A stretch of 64,000 bases of DNA, taken from assembly GCA_026708385.1 (NCBI GenBank), contig JAPOVA010000018.1, forward strand, positions 1 through 64,000, read 5' to 3'. This DNA is from Simkaniaceae bacterium. GTDB lineage: Bacteria > Chlamydiota > Chlamydiia > Chlamydiales > Simkaniaceae. Within the stretch, counting starts at the first letter, position 1. Each line of letters starts with the position of its first letter. The notes beneath the pieces are model-generated. The model saw only the letters and a list, made by a program, of their open reading frames with translations. It made no database searches and had not been told where the DNA came from. The position numbers were made by a program, and so were the translations under genes. Shown piece after piece: positions 16,663 through 25,456 of the stretch.

Positions 16663-17832
16663 ATGAGTACCACAGTCATACGAACGGATACGGACCCGGT
16701 CAGAGGGGTATCTCGTGAAGCCGGAACGCCGGAACGGACCGCAGATACGGGGGCACCGATGCTACACGAGAGAGTGCACGCGGTGGCCCGGAAGCAATCC
16801 CCCCTTACATCGGCAAGCCGTGTGGAAAATGAAGATGTCACCTTTATCGCGGAACGTCTGCCCTATGGAGGACCGTTGCTTCTCGTGACTACAAACCCCA
16901 CCACGCCTTCCCTACACGATCCGGACCTCCCGGAAGCCGGTATGCATTCCTTGAGTACCGAGGAGGAGCAACAGACTCTTCTCTTCGATGCGCTCTCGTG
17001 GGGGTGCAAGGGAACGGTGCGCTTCTTGATCGAGCATGGTGTCGACACAACTCGTCATAATCGGGAGGGACGGTCACCTCTTACGAAGGCAAGTTGCTAC
17101 GGATACACGGATATCGCATCGTCTTTACTCGGTGCGGGTGCCTCGGTACACCAAGAAGATAAAACGGGAGAGACACCACTCGAGGCAGCCGTTCGGGGGG
17201 GGAACTCGAAAATGGTACGCCTACTGCTCGAGGCCGGTGCCAAACCTGAGGACGGGAAAGGGCAAGCCCTTGCGATAGCCGCCGAACGGGGGGATACGGA
17301 AATCGCATTGTGTCTCCTTGAAGCGGGTGCCGACGTGAACCGAAGAGATGGAATGGGACACACACCCCTTGGGCAAGCAGTCCGGACAAAGCCGAACAAC
17401 AGGGAGATGGTGCACCTGTTACTCGAACACGGGGCCGATCCGGAGTTGGTCGACGGAAACGGGTGGTCGCCTCTCGTGGCCGTGACCTTGTCCGGAGACA
17501 TGTCTACCGCGTTACTTCTTGAATTCGGGATCCGCGACGGGTTCGGAACCGACGGGAGATGTGCGGATGAAGAATATCGGACAAAGTTGTGTGAAGAGAG
17601 GATCCGTGAGAAAGTGGGCAAAACGGTACACACCCTTCTCATGCAAGCACTCCGACAAGGAGACAAAATCGGGGTGTACCGGTTGCTCGCAGAACGTGAC
17701 TTCGGTCGCTTTGTCGACCGGAACGAGGCGCGGCAAATATTTCTCTCAGATACGGCACAACAAAAAGATGCGGAGCTGGCGCGTGCTTTGCGTACGTACG
17801 TCAAGCTGATCGAATCCGCCTCATCGAGGTAA
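16663..17832 (+). CDS. Ankyrin-repeat protein (389 residues)
   Basis: Starts at ATG 16663 after GGAGGGCAAC. The N-terminal 100 residues are polar and start MSTTVIRTDTDP, with REAGTPERTADTG resembling the other ankyrin proteins of the island. From about residue 105 there are six or seven ankyrin units with the usual TPL..A...G....V..LL..GAD pattern (GRSPLTKASCYGYTDIA, GETPLEAAVRGG, GHTPLGQAV, NGWSPLVAVTLSGD), then a conserved block REKVGKTVHTLLMQALRQGDK and a charged tail. No membrane segment. Ankyrin proteins of intracellular bacteria are often secreted effectors binding host proteins; the secretion route is not visible here. Confidence 0.85.
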   Translation: MSTTVIRTDTDPVRGVSREAGTPERTADTGAPMLHERVHAVARKQSPLTSASRVENEDVTFIAERLPYGGPLLLVTTNPTTPSLHDPDLPEAGMHSLSTEEEQQTLLFDALSWGCKGTVRFLIEHGVDTTRHNREGRSPLTKASCYGYTDIASSLLGAGASVHQEDKTGETPLEAAVRGGNSKMVRLLLEAGAKPEDGKGQALAIAAERGDTEIALCLLEAGADVNRRDGMGHTPLGQAVRTKPNNREMVHLLLEHGADPELVDGNGWSPLVAVTLSGDMSTALLLEFGIRDGFGTDGRCADEEYRTKLCEERIREKVGKTVHTLLMQALRQGDKIGVYRLLAERDFGRFVDRNEARQIFLSDTAQQKDAELARALRTYVKLIESASSR

Positions 17833-18026
17833 ACAGCGGGGGATTATCGGACGAAGCGGGTCATCCTTGCCACATCTTGCGATGACCCTGCCGTCTCTGC
17901 TTGCAAGAGTTTACGGCAACAATATGTGTTCCATACCATCTCGCTCATCTCTTTTCTCCAAAGGAAATCATCGTAGCGGACATTTCCGCAGTCCTCCCGA
18001 GCGTTTTCATCCGCTCCTTCAAAGAT

Positions 18027-18137
18027 GCGGACATCGTGTCGCGCATGGCACGGCATCCGGATAAGCATCCGAGAGTAGGTAGGGGGGGGATCGGACTTTA
18101 CCTGTGCAGTTCCGGAAGGACGCAGATACTTGTCATC
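18027..18137 (+). repeat. duplicated non-coding segment, copy 1
   Basis: A stretch with TCGCG.ATGGC.CGG.ATCCGGA.AAGCA and TCGGACTTTACC.GTGC.GTTCCGGAA that recurs at 19223-19340. The 17833-18345 interval otherwise shows no convincing gene; short ORFs in it lack ribosome-binding sites. The GTTCCGGAA part appears a second time nearer the next gene (about 18250). Confidence 0.55.
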
Positions 18138-18345
18138 CACCCATCTGCGTGATGGGAGTATTCTCTTTTTCCATATATTTTTCCTATAACAAACACTTGA
18201 ATTGTCCGGAGAGACGGCAGGAAACGTGACTGATCCGTTAAATTCGGACAGGTACCGCACTTCCGAATCTTTGCTGTTGTTCCGATACGTTACCACGTGG
18301 TATACCGTTACCCGAAGAATCGCAAATCTTGGAGGAAAACAAGCC

Positions 18346-18954
18346 ATGGCAACCCCATCCGAAAGCACCGTTGTTTCGAAAACAACCCCGGAAATATCCG
18401 AGGCGGGCGCCCCCGCGCCACCCCTCGAAAAGGAGACCGGTGTCGCCTTCAAAACTAAGCTTGTTTCCCGCGATGCTCTCGACAAGACAAATTCCGATGA
18501 TGCCGAGGAAAGGGAAATGCAAAGGAGATTTTGTGTTACCGGTGTGATCATGGGGCTTGACATCGTGGTGGGTGCCCCTATCGTCGCCACGGCAATATCC
18601 TTGGGGGGGGCTCTTGGTGGAGCGTCGGGAGTGAGAATAGCGGCCTCCGTTACGGGTATCCCTGTCATAGGAATAGCTCTGGGGGGTTTATTTTATACGG
18701 TTTGCTCAAGAGTGATGTGCAGGACATTCAGAGAAGAGTGTGCATTGGCGTGTGGGAATGAAGAACGTTGCGAGAGCGAACGGCCGAAAGAGGAAGTCAA
18801 AGCGGGGCGTGATGCGGAAACTGCTATTGAGTTATCCGAGTACGGTGCGGAACCCGTCCCGTCCCCGGAGCAGGGAAGGTTCGGTGGGTTGGTTTTAGAA
18901 CACCCCGTTGCTCAAGGAAAAACGAGAGAACTTACCGGCGAGTCGTCCGTTTAG
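18346..18954 (+). CDS. Inc-like membrane protein A of a duplicated pair
   Basis: Start at ATG 18346 (MATPSEST), eight bases after GGAGGAAAA; the frame upstream is open but lacks a start with such a site. 202 residues. The N-terminal 70 are polar; then a bilobed hydrophobic region (VTGVIMGLDIVVGAPIVATA and VTGIPVIGIALGGLFYTV, about 75-135) separated by a Gly-rich turn, then a Cys-containing charged C-terminal tail (CRTFREECALACGNEERC) of about 80 residues. This is the classic Inc-protein layout with both tails on one side. Its N-terminal half and leader are duplicated in the gene at 19397. Function unknown. Confidence 0.72.
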   Translation: MATPSESTVVSKTTPEISEAGAPAPPLEKETGVAFKTKLVSRDALDKTNSDDAEEREMQRRFCVTGVIMGLDIVVGAPIVATAISLGGALGGASGVRIAASVTGIPVIGIALGGLFYTVCSRVMCRTFREECALACGNEERCESERPKEEVKAGRDAETAIELSEYGAEPVPSPEQGRFGGLVLEHPVAQGKTRELTGESSV

Positions 18955-19396
18955 CTTTCCGGACGGGATCGGTCAAAGCACGTACGAGGAAGGGGAGCCT
19001 TCTCGACGAAGGAGACGTTTCCGGAACCGTTAGAAAACGTCGGGATGGAATGTCGGGAAACGGTATTCCCCTCTTTCCTTTGACGTCACCCACATCAACG
19101 CCGTTGATTCGACCGGCAAAAAGGGGAGTACTTGAGCGGGGGGTCATGCTATCTTGCCTACGTCGCCGATCGAGCAGGTCGTGACCGATCGGGGGAAGCA
19201 AGACCACGATGTTCGATCAGGGGTAGGCACATCACGTCGCGGATGGCGCGGTATCCGGACAAGCACCCGGGGATGGGTAGGGGGTCGGACTTTACCCGTG
19301 CGGTTCCGGAAAGACATATCTTTATGGTTGTGTTGCCATATCGTCCCGTGGTACGCTGTCGCCCGAAGGATCGCAGAGTTTGGAGGACAACAAGCC
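18955..19396. other. non-coding stretch with duplicated leader
   Basis: No supported gene. From 19223 onward it repeats the 18027-18137 segment, and from about 19300 it repeats the leader of the 18346 gene, ending GGAGGACAACAAGCC before the next start. The first part (18955-19222) holds nothing I recognise; an antisense reading is open but featureless. Confidence 0.5.
19223..19340 (+). repeat. duplicated non-coding segment, copy 2
   Basis: Second copy of the 18027-18137 segment (roughly 75-80 percent identical by eye). Here it runs directly into the promoter/leader of the Inc-like gene at 19397, whereas in copy 1 about 115 bp of unrelated sequence intervene. Confidence 0.55.
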
Positions 19397-19795
19397 GTGG
19401 CAACCATGCGTGGCGGTGTCGCCGTCTCCGAATCAACCCCTAAGGGGTCCGGGGTGGGCGTTCCCGTGCAATTTCCCGAAGAAAGGGGTCATGTCGTCCT
19501 CAAGACCGAGATCGTTGCTCACGATACTCTCGATAGAGGGAATTCGGGTGATATCGATGATATCGAGGAAGGGAACTATCTGAGAAGACTTACGATCGTT
19601 GGTAGCCTTATCATGATCGGTGGTGGCCTTATCGTAGCCGACGTGGTCGTAGGAGTTCTTCTCAATTCCGTGGCGTCGGCCTTGGGGGCGGTATGTGGAG
19701 GAACGGTATTGTTGGGACCGTACTGTCCGGATGCCCCGGCTCCGGGAATAGCTCCCGGGGAATTTCTCTACGCAGTATACTCGGCATTCGGCTAA
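19397..19795 (+). CDS. Inc-like membrane protein B of a duplicated pair
   Basis: Start at GTG 19397 (MATMRGGV), which aligns with ATG 18346 of its sister and follows GGAGGACAA. 132 residues. N-terminal landmarks parallel the sister gene: VSESTPKGSGVG, VLKTEIVAHDTLDRGNSGD (sister: FKTKLVSRDALDKTNSDD). The hydrophobic part (IVGSLIMIGGGLIVADVVVGVLL and ASALGAVCGGTVLLG) is recognisably bilobed, but the charged C-terminal tail is lost and the protein ends YAVYSAFG. Probably a shortened duplicate; still an open, well-started gene. Confidence 0.65.
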   Translation: MATMRGGVAVSESTPKGSGVGVPVQFPEERGHVVLKTEIVAHDTLDRGNSGDIDDIEEGNYLRRLTIVGSLIMIGGGLIVADVVVGVLLNSVASALGAVCGGTVLLGPYCPDAPAPGIAPGEFLYAVYSAFG

Positions 19796-20032
19796 GCCCG
19801 GTCACGGAAAAACAGGTTCCGGGCCTGTGATCCGCACGGAGATATGAAGGTCGGCTCGGAAGGTGAAGCGCTTGTCGCAGGAAGGGGACAAAGTGGGGGG
19901 CGAATCCGGCCACCGGGTTCTTCCTTTGGTTCGTCCTTGAAGAGGGGTTTGTATTCCTTGCGCAGGCGGTAAGAACCGGATAGGCCGGCACATGCTAGTG
20001 TATGTTCGCAACACACTTGTGAGGGGGAAATC

Positions 20033-22678
20033 GTGAGCATCGTAAGGGAGCCGGCCGGTCCGGACAACAGGGAGGGGGTAGTGCGTGAAACCGACATGAC
20101 GGAGCGGGCCGCGCGTGCGAGGATGTCAACCCTATCCGAGAAAGTGCGCGCGGTGATCCGAAAGATCCGCGGAGTCGCGACACCCTACGGACGAAGAGGA
20201 CTCCTTAGAGGGCCCCTTACGGAAGCGATCTCCTCGGAAGATAGCGAATACGTCCGGCTCCTGATCGACGGGCGTGCCGATGTGAATACCTACAAAAGGG
20301 GTAGAAGAAGAGGACTCCTTAGAGGGCCCCTTATGGGAGCGATCTCCTCGGAAGATAGCGAATACGTCCGGTTCCTGATCGACGGGGGTGCCGATGTGAA
20401 CGCCTACGAAAAGGGTAAATGGACCCCCCTTACGTTGGCAAGTTCCTTGGACACGCTGTCTATCGTGCGATCATTGCTCGATGCCGGTGCCGAAACGGAG
20501 CTTGTTGACGGAGAAGGACGGCTCCCTCTTATGGAGGCGATTTCCATGGGTTACACCTGCGTCGTGAACATACTACTCACCCATGGCGCCGATGCAAATC
20601 GTGCTGATAAGAGAGGACGGCTCCCTCTTGTGGAGACAATTTCCATAGATTACACCTACGTCACGAACATGCTACTCGCCTATGGCGCCAACGCGAATCG
20701 TGCTGATGGGAGAGGTCGGCTCCCCCTCGTAACGGCAATTCTCGCGGGGAGTGCCCACACCATGGCCGTGCTATTCAGATACGGCGCCGATCCGGATCTC
20801 GTGACGGATGCCGATATGGCTCCCTTGGACGGTCCGAGAAAACAACTCCTTCTCATCGGCGCAGTTATGCAGGTTTGCGAGAAGTCGGTGCGCTTGTTAA
20901 TCAGGCATGGTGCCAAAGCAACTCTTCAAGACCCGGAGGGGCGTTTACCTCTTACGGAGGCAGGTTACTGCGGAGAAACGGGTATCGCATTGTTTCTACT
21001 TGCGTCGGGTGCCTCAGTCCGGCAGGCGGATGCAAGGGGGTATACGCCCCTCGATATGGCCGCTCGGAGAGGACACACGGAAATGGTGCGCCTATTGCTT
21101 GAGAAGGGCGCCAACCCTCTCGCGCACGAGGGCGAAGTGCAACCCCTTGTGTTAGCCGTCCACTTCGGACAGACGGATACCGTGTTGTGTCTCCTTAAAG
21201 CAGGTGCCGACGTGAACCGAAGAGACGAGTTCGGGTGCACACCCCTTTTGGCAGCAGCTTCCAATCCTACGTCGAAAAACAACAGGAAGGTAATGCGCTC
21301 GTTACTTGAGTACGGGGCCGATCCGGATCTTGTCGACACAAACGGGTGGTCGCCTCTCGTGACCGTAACCTTGCTCGGAGACATGACTGCCGCGTTACTT
21401 CTCGAGTTCCGAGTCGATGAGGAGTTCGGATCCGACGAGATGTGTGAGGATGAGGAGGGGTGGCTGACAAAGTTGCGTGAGGAAAGGATCCGCGAAAAGG
21501 TGGGGGAAACGGTGCACACCCTTCTCATGCAGGCAATCCGGCAGGGGGACAAGCGGAAGATGGACCGGTTGTTCGCGTGGGAATCCCGCTTCAGCGACCT
21601 TGTCGACTTGAACAAAGTGAGTGAAACAGGGCAAACGCTTCTCATGGAGGCAGTGCGACGAGGAGAGGAAGCGATAGTGCACGCACTCCTTATCCGGAAA
21701 GCTGATGTGCATCGCGCCGACGGAGAGGGATGGCTACCCCTTACGTTGGCGGGTGCGTGCGGAAACAGTACCGTTGCCCGCCTTCTATTGGACTTCAAGG
21801 CCGATGCAAGCCGTGCGGACGGGAAGGGGCGGATCCCTTTCCGAGAAGCGTTCCGTCGTGAGCACGAAGAAACGGGATACCTTTTGCTTTGGCATATGGA
21901 TGAGAAGGAACGCGTCTTCTTCGAAGAACTATCGCAACGAACACTCCTTACGTTGGCAGTTTGGCGAGAAGAGGAGAAGGGGGTGCGTTTTTTGCTCGAA
22001 CGGAATGTCGCGCAGTGTGCCGATCCGGAAGGCCGGCTACCCCTTACGGTGGCAAGCTTGCGTGGCAACGTGGCTATCGCATTGCTTCTGCTTGAACATG
22101 GTGCCGAAGCAAACCGCAAAGATGCAAAGGGACAAATGCCCCTCGAGGTGGCAATCGGTGAGGGGCATTACGAGATGGTCCTTTGTTTGTGTACGCATGG
22201 TGCCGATATCTCCCTTATCGACATAAACGGCACGGATGAAACGGGGCGGACCTTTCTTACGGCGGCTATTTGGCAGAGAAACAAGAAGATGGTGCGCTTT
22301 CTGCTCGAACACGGCGCCGATGTGAACCGCGTCGACCGAGAAGGGTGCGGACGGTTACCTCTCACGGTGGCGGTTTTGTGTGAAGACAGAGATATGGCGT
22401 TGATTCTGATCGCGTACGGAGCCGATCCGGATTGCGCCGATAACGTAGGATGCACGCCCCTCGATGAGGCAACCTCCGGAGAACACGGAGAAATGGAGAG
22501 CTTGTTACGTACCCGGCTCTCCCGTTCCCACACCCCCGAAAGAGAAAAAGAACAATACACACGCATTACCTTTGATTGGGTGACTCTTCCGGAATGTCTC
22601 CCTCTCCGTTCCACCATGTCACCGGACTCCGTGAACGGGGGAGGGGCACCGTGCGAAAACGGCCACACTTTACGATGA
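20033..22678 (+). CDS. Giant ankyrin-repeat protein (881 residues)
   Basis: GTG start at 20033 after GAGGGGGAAATC; the N-terminus MSIVREPAGPDN.. parallels the MSIVRAGS start at 23822. After about 50 polar residues the protein is a near-continuous solenoid of some twenty ankyrin units (GRLPLMEAISMGYTCVVNILLTHGAD, GYTPLDMAARRGHTEMVRLLLEKGA, GCTPLLAAASNP, EGWLPLTLAGACGNSTVARLLL and so on), interrupted by the island-wide block REKVGETVHTLLMQAIRQGDK. A 38-residue unit near the N-terminus is a fresh tandem duplication. The last 50 residues are non-repeat. The 3' end and the following 60 bp form a block that also exists, decayed, before tyrP. Probable secreted effector by analogy. Confidence 0.88.
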   Translation: MSIVREPAGPDNREGVVRETDMTERAARARMSTLSEKVRAVIRKIRGVATPYGRRGLLRGPLTEAISSEDSEYVRLLIDGRADVNTYKRGRRRGLLRGPLMGAISSEDSEYVRFLIDGGADVNAYEKGKWTPLTLASSLDTLSIVRSLLDAGAETELVDGEGRLPLMEAISMGYTCVVNILLTHGADANRADKRGRLPLVETISIDYTYVTNMLLAYGANANRADGRGRLPLVTAILAGSAHTMAVLFRYGADPDLVTDADMAPLDGPRKQLLLIGAVMQVCEKSVRLLIRHGAKATLQDPEGRLPLTEAGYCGETGIALFLLASGASVRQADARGYTPLDMAARRGHTEMVRLLLEKGANPLAHEGEVQPLVLAVHFGQTDTVLCLLKAGADVNRRDEFGCTPLLAAASNPTSKNNRKVMRSLLEYGADPDLVDTNGWSPLVTVTLLGDMTAALLLEFRVDEEFGSDEMCEDEEGWLTKLREERIREKVGETVHTLLMQAIRQGDKRKMDRLFAWESRFSDLVDLNKVSETGQTLLMEAVRRGEEAIVHALLIRKADVHRADGEGWLPLTLAGACGNSTVARLLLDFKADASRADGKGRIPFREAFRREHEETGYLLLWHMDEKERVFFEELSQRTLLTLAVWREEEKGVRFLLERNVAQCADPEGRLPLTVASLRGNVAIALLLLEHGAEANRKDAKGQMPLEVAIGEGHYEMVLCLCTHGADISLIDINGTDETGRTFLTAAIWQRNKKMVRFLLEHGADVNRVDREGCGRLPLTVAVLCEDRDMALILIAYGADPDCADNVGCTPLDEATSGEHGEMESLLRTRLSRSHTPEREKEQYTRITFDWVTLPECLPLRSTMSPDSVNGGGAPCENGHTLR
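20193..20400 (+). repeat. 114-bp in-frame tandem duplication
   Basis: GAAGAGGACTCCTTAGAGGG... begins at 20193 and again at 20307. About 95 bp of each unit are nearly identical, encoding RRGLLRGPL.. through DG.ADVN of the ankyrin protein. The multiple-of-three length keeps the frame. Confidence 0.85.
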
Positions 22679-22742
22679 TGAAACCGTTCGGATAGAATGG
22701 CCGTCGGTCGATCGAACCCCCTTACCCATGCATGAAAAAACC
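22290..22742 (+). repeat. ankyrin-3'-end/tyrP-leader block, copy 1
   Basis: Holds the last 130 codons of the 881-residue ankyrin gene plus a downstream stretch (22650-22742) with GCGAAAACGGC, CTTTAC.AT, CCGTTCGGA.AGAATGGCC and TTACCCATGCATGAAAA. That is the promoter, 5'-UTR and first four codons (MHEK) of tyrP, as found again at 32191-32282. Here the codons run into MHEKTG-stop, so the leader is an orphan. Confidence 0.8.
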
Positions 22743-22787
22743 GGTTGATCCGCTTCTCGATGTGACCCCGCCCTTCTTCCGACGGCG

Positions 22788-23405
22788 ATGAAGATTACGG
22801 GGGGCATATTCAAAGGACGTCCCCTCGCGAGTCCGAAGGGAAAGGGGACGCGCCCTACCTCGGCAAAGCTACGTGAGTCGATCTTTGCCCTGTGCGCGGA
22901 CCGGATCGAAGGGGCCCGCTTCCTCGATCTTTTTGCGGGTTCCGGAGCAATGGGTCTGGAAGCGTTGAGCCGGGGTGCTCGGCACGCCACGTTCGTGGAA
23001 AACCGGATGGCGGCTCTTCATGTCATCAGACGGAACATCACCACCCTTTCCGTCCGGGAGCGAGCCACCGTATTACGTGCCGACGCACGCATCGCCCTCA
23101 AGAGGTCGGAAAAACATCGAGCCCGTTTCGATATCATTGTTGCCGACCCTCCATACGAAAACCGGGAGGTAACCGTTGCCATCCTCTCCTTTCTCGACAA
23201 CTCCTCTCTTCTCGCCGGGGCAGGATGCTTTTTCTTGGAAACCGACATCGCCCCCGGATCCTTACCCCCTCTACGGACCCTTCTACGAAACAAGGAGAGG
23301 AGGTCGGGAAGGACTCTTCTCTTTCTCTTTCGTCGTCCCGAAAACCGACGGTTCCCGCCAACCACTCATCGCGAAGATAGAGTGCTTCCCGGCACATCTT
23401 CGTAG
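22788..23405 (+). CDS. rsmD: 16S rRNA (guanine-N2)-methyltransferase, RsmD family
   Basis: SAM-dependent methylation of G966 of 16S rRNA during small-subunit assembly. 205 residues from ATG 22788. Signature start MKITGGIFKGRPLASPKGKGTRPTSAKLRESIF, then the SAM pocket FLDLFAGSGAMGLEALSRGA (about 45-64) and the catalytic DPPY motif in IIVADPPYEN (about 121-130). The C-terminal 30 residues are Arg/Thr-rich and longer than usual. It is a housekeeping gene stranded inside the accessory island; no co-directional operon partner. Confidence 0.93.
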   Translation: MKITGGIFKGRPLASPKGKGTRPTSAKLRESIFALCADRIEGARFLDLFAGSGAMGLEALSRGARHATFVENRMAALHVIRRNITTLSVRERATVLRADARIALKRSEKHRARFDIIVADPPYENREVTVAILSFLDNSSLLAGAGCFFLETDIAPGSLPPLRTLLRNKERRSGRTLLFLFRRPENRRFPPTTHREDRVLPGTSS

Positions 23406-23747
23406 TGATAAGAAAGGAAGGAGACGGAAGTCGGATTACGGGCGCATCGGTCACCTTATACGGCTCCTAAGAGACCGGACCTAGGGAGCTTCACTTCATG
23501 TCTCGAAATCTCCACGGCGACCTCCTAGAGGTCTTTCTGCAAGCCGAAATATTTCATTTAAAATTGAAGCAACCATCGTTAGATTCTTTTTAATTCAAAA
23601 TTTAGCTTAGGCCCTTAGTTAAAAGAGTCTTTTCCTCTGAAATCCTAACAAGCCTACGCTCGCCAAAATAGGTGCGCTTAAAGAATGCCATCGTATTTCA
23701 CCCATCCATTTTCTTCAGAGGAAATTGTTGATGAAAGTAATGGCGTA
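23406..23747. other. intergenic stretch, AT-rich in its right half
   Basis: No gene or RNA recognised. From about 23545 the base composition becomes distinctly AT-rich compared with its surroundings, as is common around promoters; the ankyrin promoter follows at its end. Confidence 0.5.
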
Positions 23748-23776
23748 TTGACGTGACACACCCGTACCGTTACAAT
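23748..23776 (+). promoter_or_regulatory. consensus-like promoter of the third ankyrin gene
   Basis: TTGACG (23748-23753), 17 bp, TACAAT (23771-23776), 46 bp before the GTG start at 23822, which follows GGAGGGCAATC. Matches the promoter at 16595-16623 in both boxes, spacer and following CGG. Confidence 0.75.
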
Positions 23777-23821
23777 CGGCACTCTTCTGCTTCTTCGTAC
23801 ACCTACCTGTGGAGGGCAATC

Positions 23822-25456
23822 GTGAGTATCGTACGAGCCGGTTCGGAATCGTTCGATGGGGCGGAGACCTCCCGGGAAGCCGGCACGTCGAAACGGGTCG
23901 CATATGCGAGGGTGTTAACCCTATCGGAGAGGGTATGCGTGGCGGTCGAAGGGGGATCGGATCGGCGAAGGGAGGTCGCGGAACATATGGTTTCGGTCCG
24001 GGCGATGAACCGACAGGTCAACCGGGATATCGATGGCGTGCGCACGGCATGTGACGGTGGTGCCGACCCGAGTCTTGTTGACGGAGACGGATCCCTCCTC
24101 GTCGGGGCGGTCTCTTCGCAAAATGAGACTTTCGTCCGGTTCCTGATCGAACGACGTGTGCACGTGAACGCTTACGAAGAAGGGCGACTAACCCCCCTTA
24201 CGGCGGCAAGTATCGTAGGAAATGCCCATATCGCGAGTGCATTGCTCTTTGCCGGTGCCGAAGCGAACCTCTTTGACGGAAAGGGGCAACTCCCCCTTGT
24301 GGAGGCAAGCGCTTACGGTCACGTCGGTGTCGCGCTGTGTCTATTCTTGCATGGCGCCGATATGAACCTTGCCGATGAAAAAAAACGGCTCCCTCTCGTG
24401 ATGCCGGCTCCCGGAGAGGGGGTCGACATGATGACGGATGGAATGGGGCGCACGCCTCTCGAGGCAGCCGTTCAGCGAGGACACGTGGAGATGGTGCGCC
24501 TGTTGCTTGAGAGGGGCGCCGACCCCCTCAAGTACGCGGGAAAAGTACAACCCCTTGCGATAGCCGCTTCGTATGGCTATACGGATATCGCATCGTACCT
24601 ACTTAAAGGGGGCGCCGATGTGCATCGAAGAGACGAGAACGGGCGAACACCTCTTATGCAGGCAGTGCGGATGAGGGCAAACGGGAAGATGGTGCGCTCG
24701 CTACTTGAGTACGGGGCCGATCCGGAGCTTGTCGACGCAAACGGGTGGTCATCCCTCGTGATCGCAACCTTGTCCGGAAACATGGCCGTCGCGTTACTTC
24801 TTGAATTCGGCGTCCTCGCCGGGTTCGGAGCCGACGGAAGAAGGTGTGCGGATGAGGAGTGGTGGATAAAACTGTTTGAAGAAAGGGTCCGCGAGAAGGT
24901 GAGTGAAACGGTACGCACCCTTCTCATGCAAGCAGTCCGGCAAAGGAACGAGAAGGGGATGCACCGACTGCTCGACAAATGCGGCTCCGTTGCACTTCCC
25001 CTCGACTTAAACGAAGTGAGTGAAACGGGGCAAACCCTTCTCACGGAGGCAGTGCGACAGGGAGAGGAAGGAATAGTGTGCCTGTTGCTTAGGTACGGAG
25101 CGGATGTGACTCGTACCGACGGGGAAGGGTGGCTACCCCTTACCATGGCGAGTGCGTCCGGAAAGAGCACCGTTGCGTCCCTTCTGTTGGACTCCGGGGC
25201 CGATCCGAACCATGCGGACGGGAAGGGGCGTACCCCCTTCCGAGAGGCACTCCGTCACGGGCACAAAGAGACGGTGTACCTTCTGTTTGCGTATGGCGTC
25301 CCGACCCATGAATCGTATGTATACGGCCCGGACGAGAAGGAACCCGTGTGTCTTGACCAACTTGTGCACCCGTTTCTCTCGGTCTATTTACTTTCCGTCT
25401 TGTCATGCAAATCAACCGGTGCAATCCGGTCCCGGCAAGAGGCTCCGGATAAGTAA
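23822..25456 (+). CDS. Ankyrin-repeat protein (544 residues)
   Basis: GTG start at 23822 (MSIVRAGSESFD) chosen because it follows GGAGGGCAATC and matches the 20033 gene; the frame is open about 20 codons further up but overlaps the promoter. After a polar N-terminus with REAGTSKRVAYARVLTLSERV (compare 20033 and 16663), about a dozen ankyrin units run from residue 80 to 500 (GQLPLVEASAYGHVGVALCLFLHGAD, GRTPLEAAVQRGHVEMVRLLLERGAD, EGWLPLTMASASGKSTVASLLLDSGADPN). The island-wide block REKVSETVRTLLMQAVRQRNEK lies in the middle. The last 40 residues are not repeats. Pieces of this gene recur as a mosaic pseudogene at 26641-26972. Confidence 0.86.
   Translation: MSIVRAGSESFDGAETSREAGTSKRVAYARVLTLSERVCVAVEGGSDRRREVAEHMVSVRAMNRQVNRDIDGVRTACDGGADPSLVDGDGSLLVGAVSSQNETFVRFLIERRVHVNAYEEGRLTPLTAASIVGNAHIASALLFAGAEANLFDGKGQLPLVEASAYGHVGVALCLFLHGADMNLADEKKRLPLVMPAPGEGVDMMTDGMGRTPLEAAVQRGHVEMVRLLLERGADPLKYAGKVQPLAIAASYGYTDIASYLLKGGADVHRRDENGRTPLMQAVRMRANGKMVRSLLEYGADPELVDANGWSSLVIATLSGNMAVALLLEFGVLAGFGADGRRCADEEWWIKLFEERVREKVSETVRTLLMQAVRQRNEKGMHRLLDKCGSVALPLDLNEVSETGQTLLTEAVRQGEEGIVCLLLRYGADVTRTDGEGWLPLTMASASGKSTVASLLLDSGADPNHADGKGRTPFREALRHGHKETVYLLFAYGVPTHESYVYGPDEKEPVCLDQLVHPFLSVYLLSVLSCKSTGAIRSRQEAPDK

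Noticed and set aside
17844-18668. Minus-strand open frame of 274 codons opposite the Inc-like gene at 18346
   Set aside because: Antisense to a gene with a good start and family resemblance; no ribosome-binding site or motif. Open because of base composition.
20965-22119. Minus-strand open frame of 384 codons inside the giant ankyrin gene
   Set aside because: Ser/Arg-rich mirror of ankyrin codons; a shadow of the real gene.
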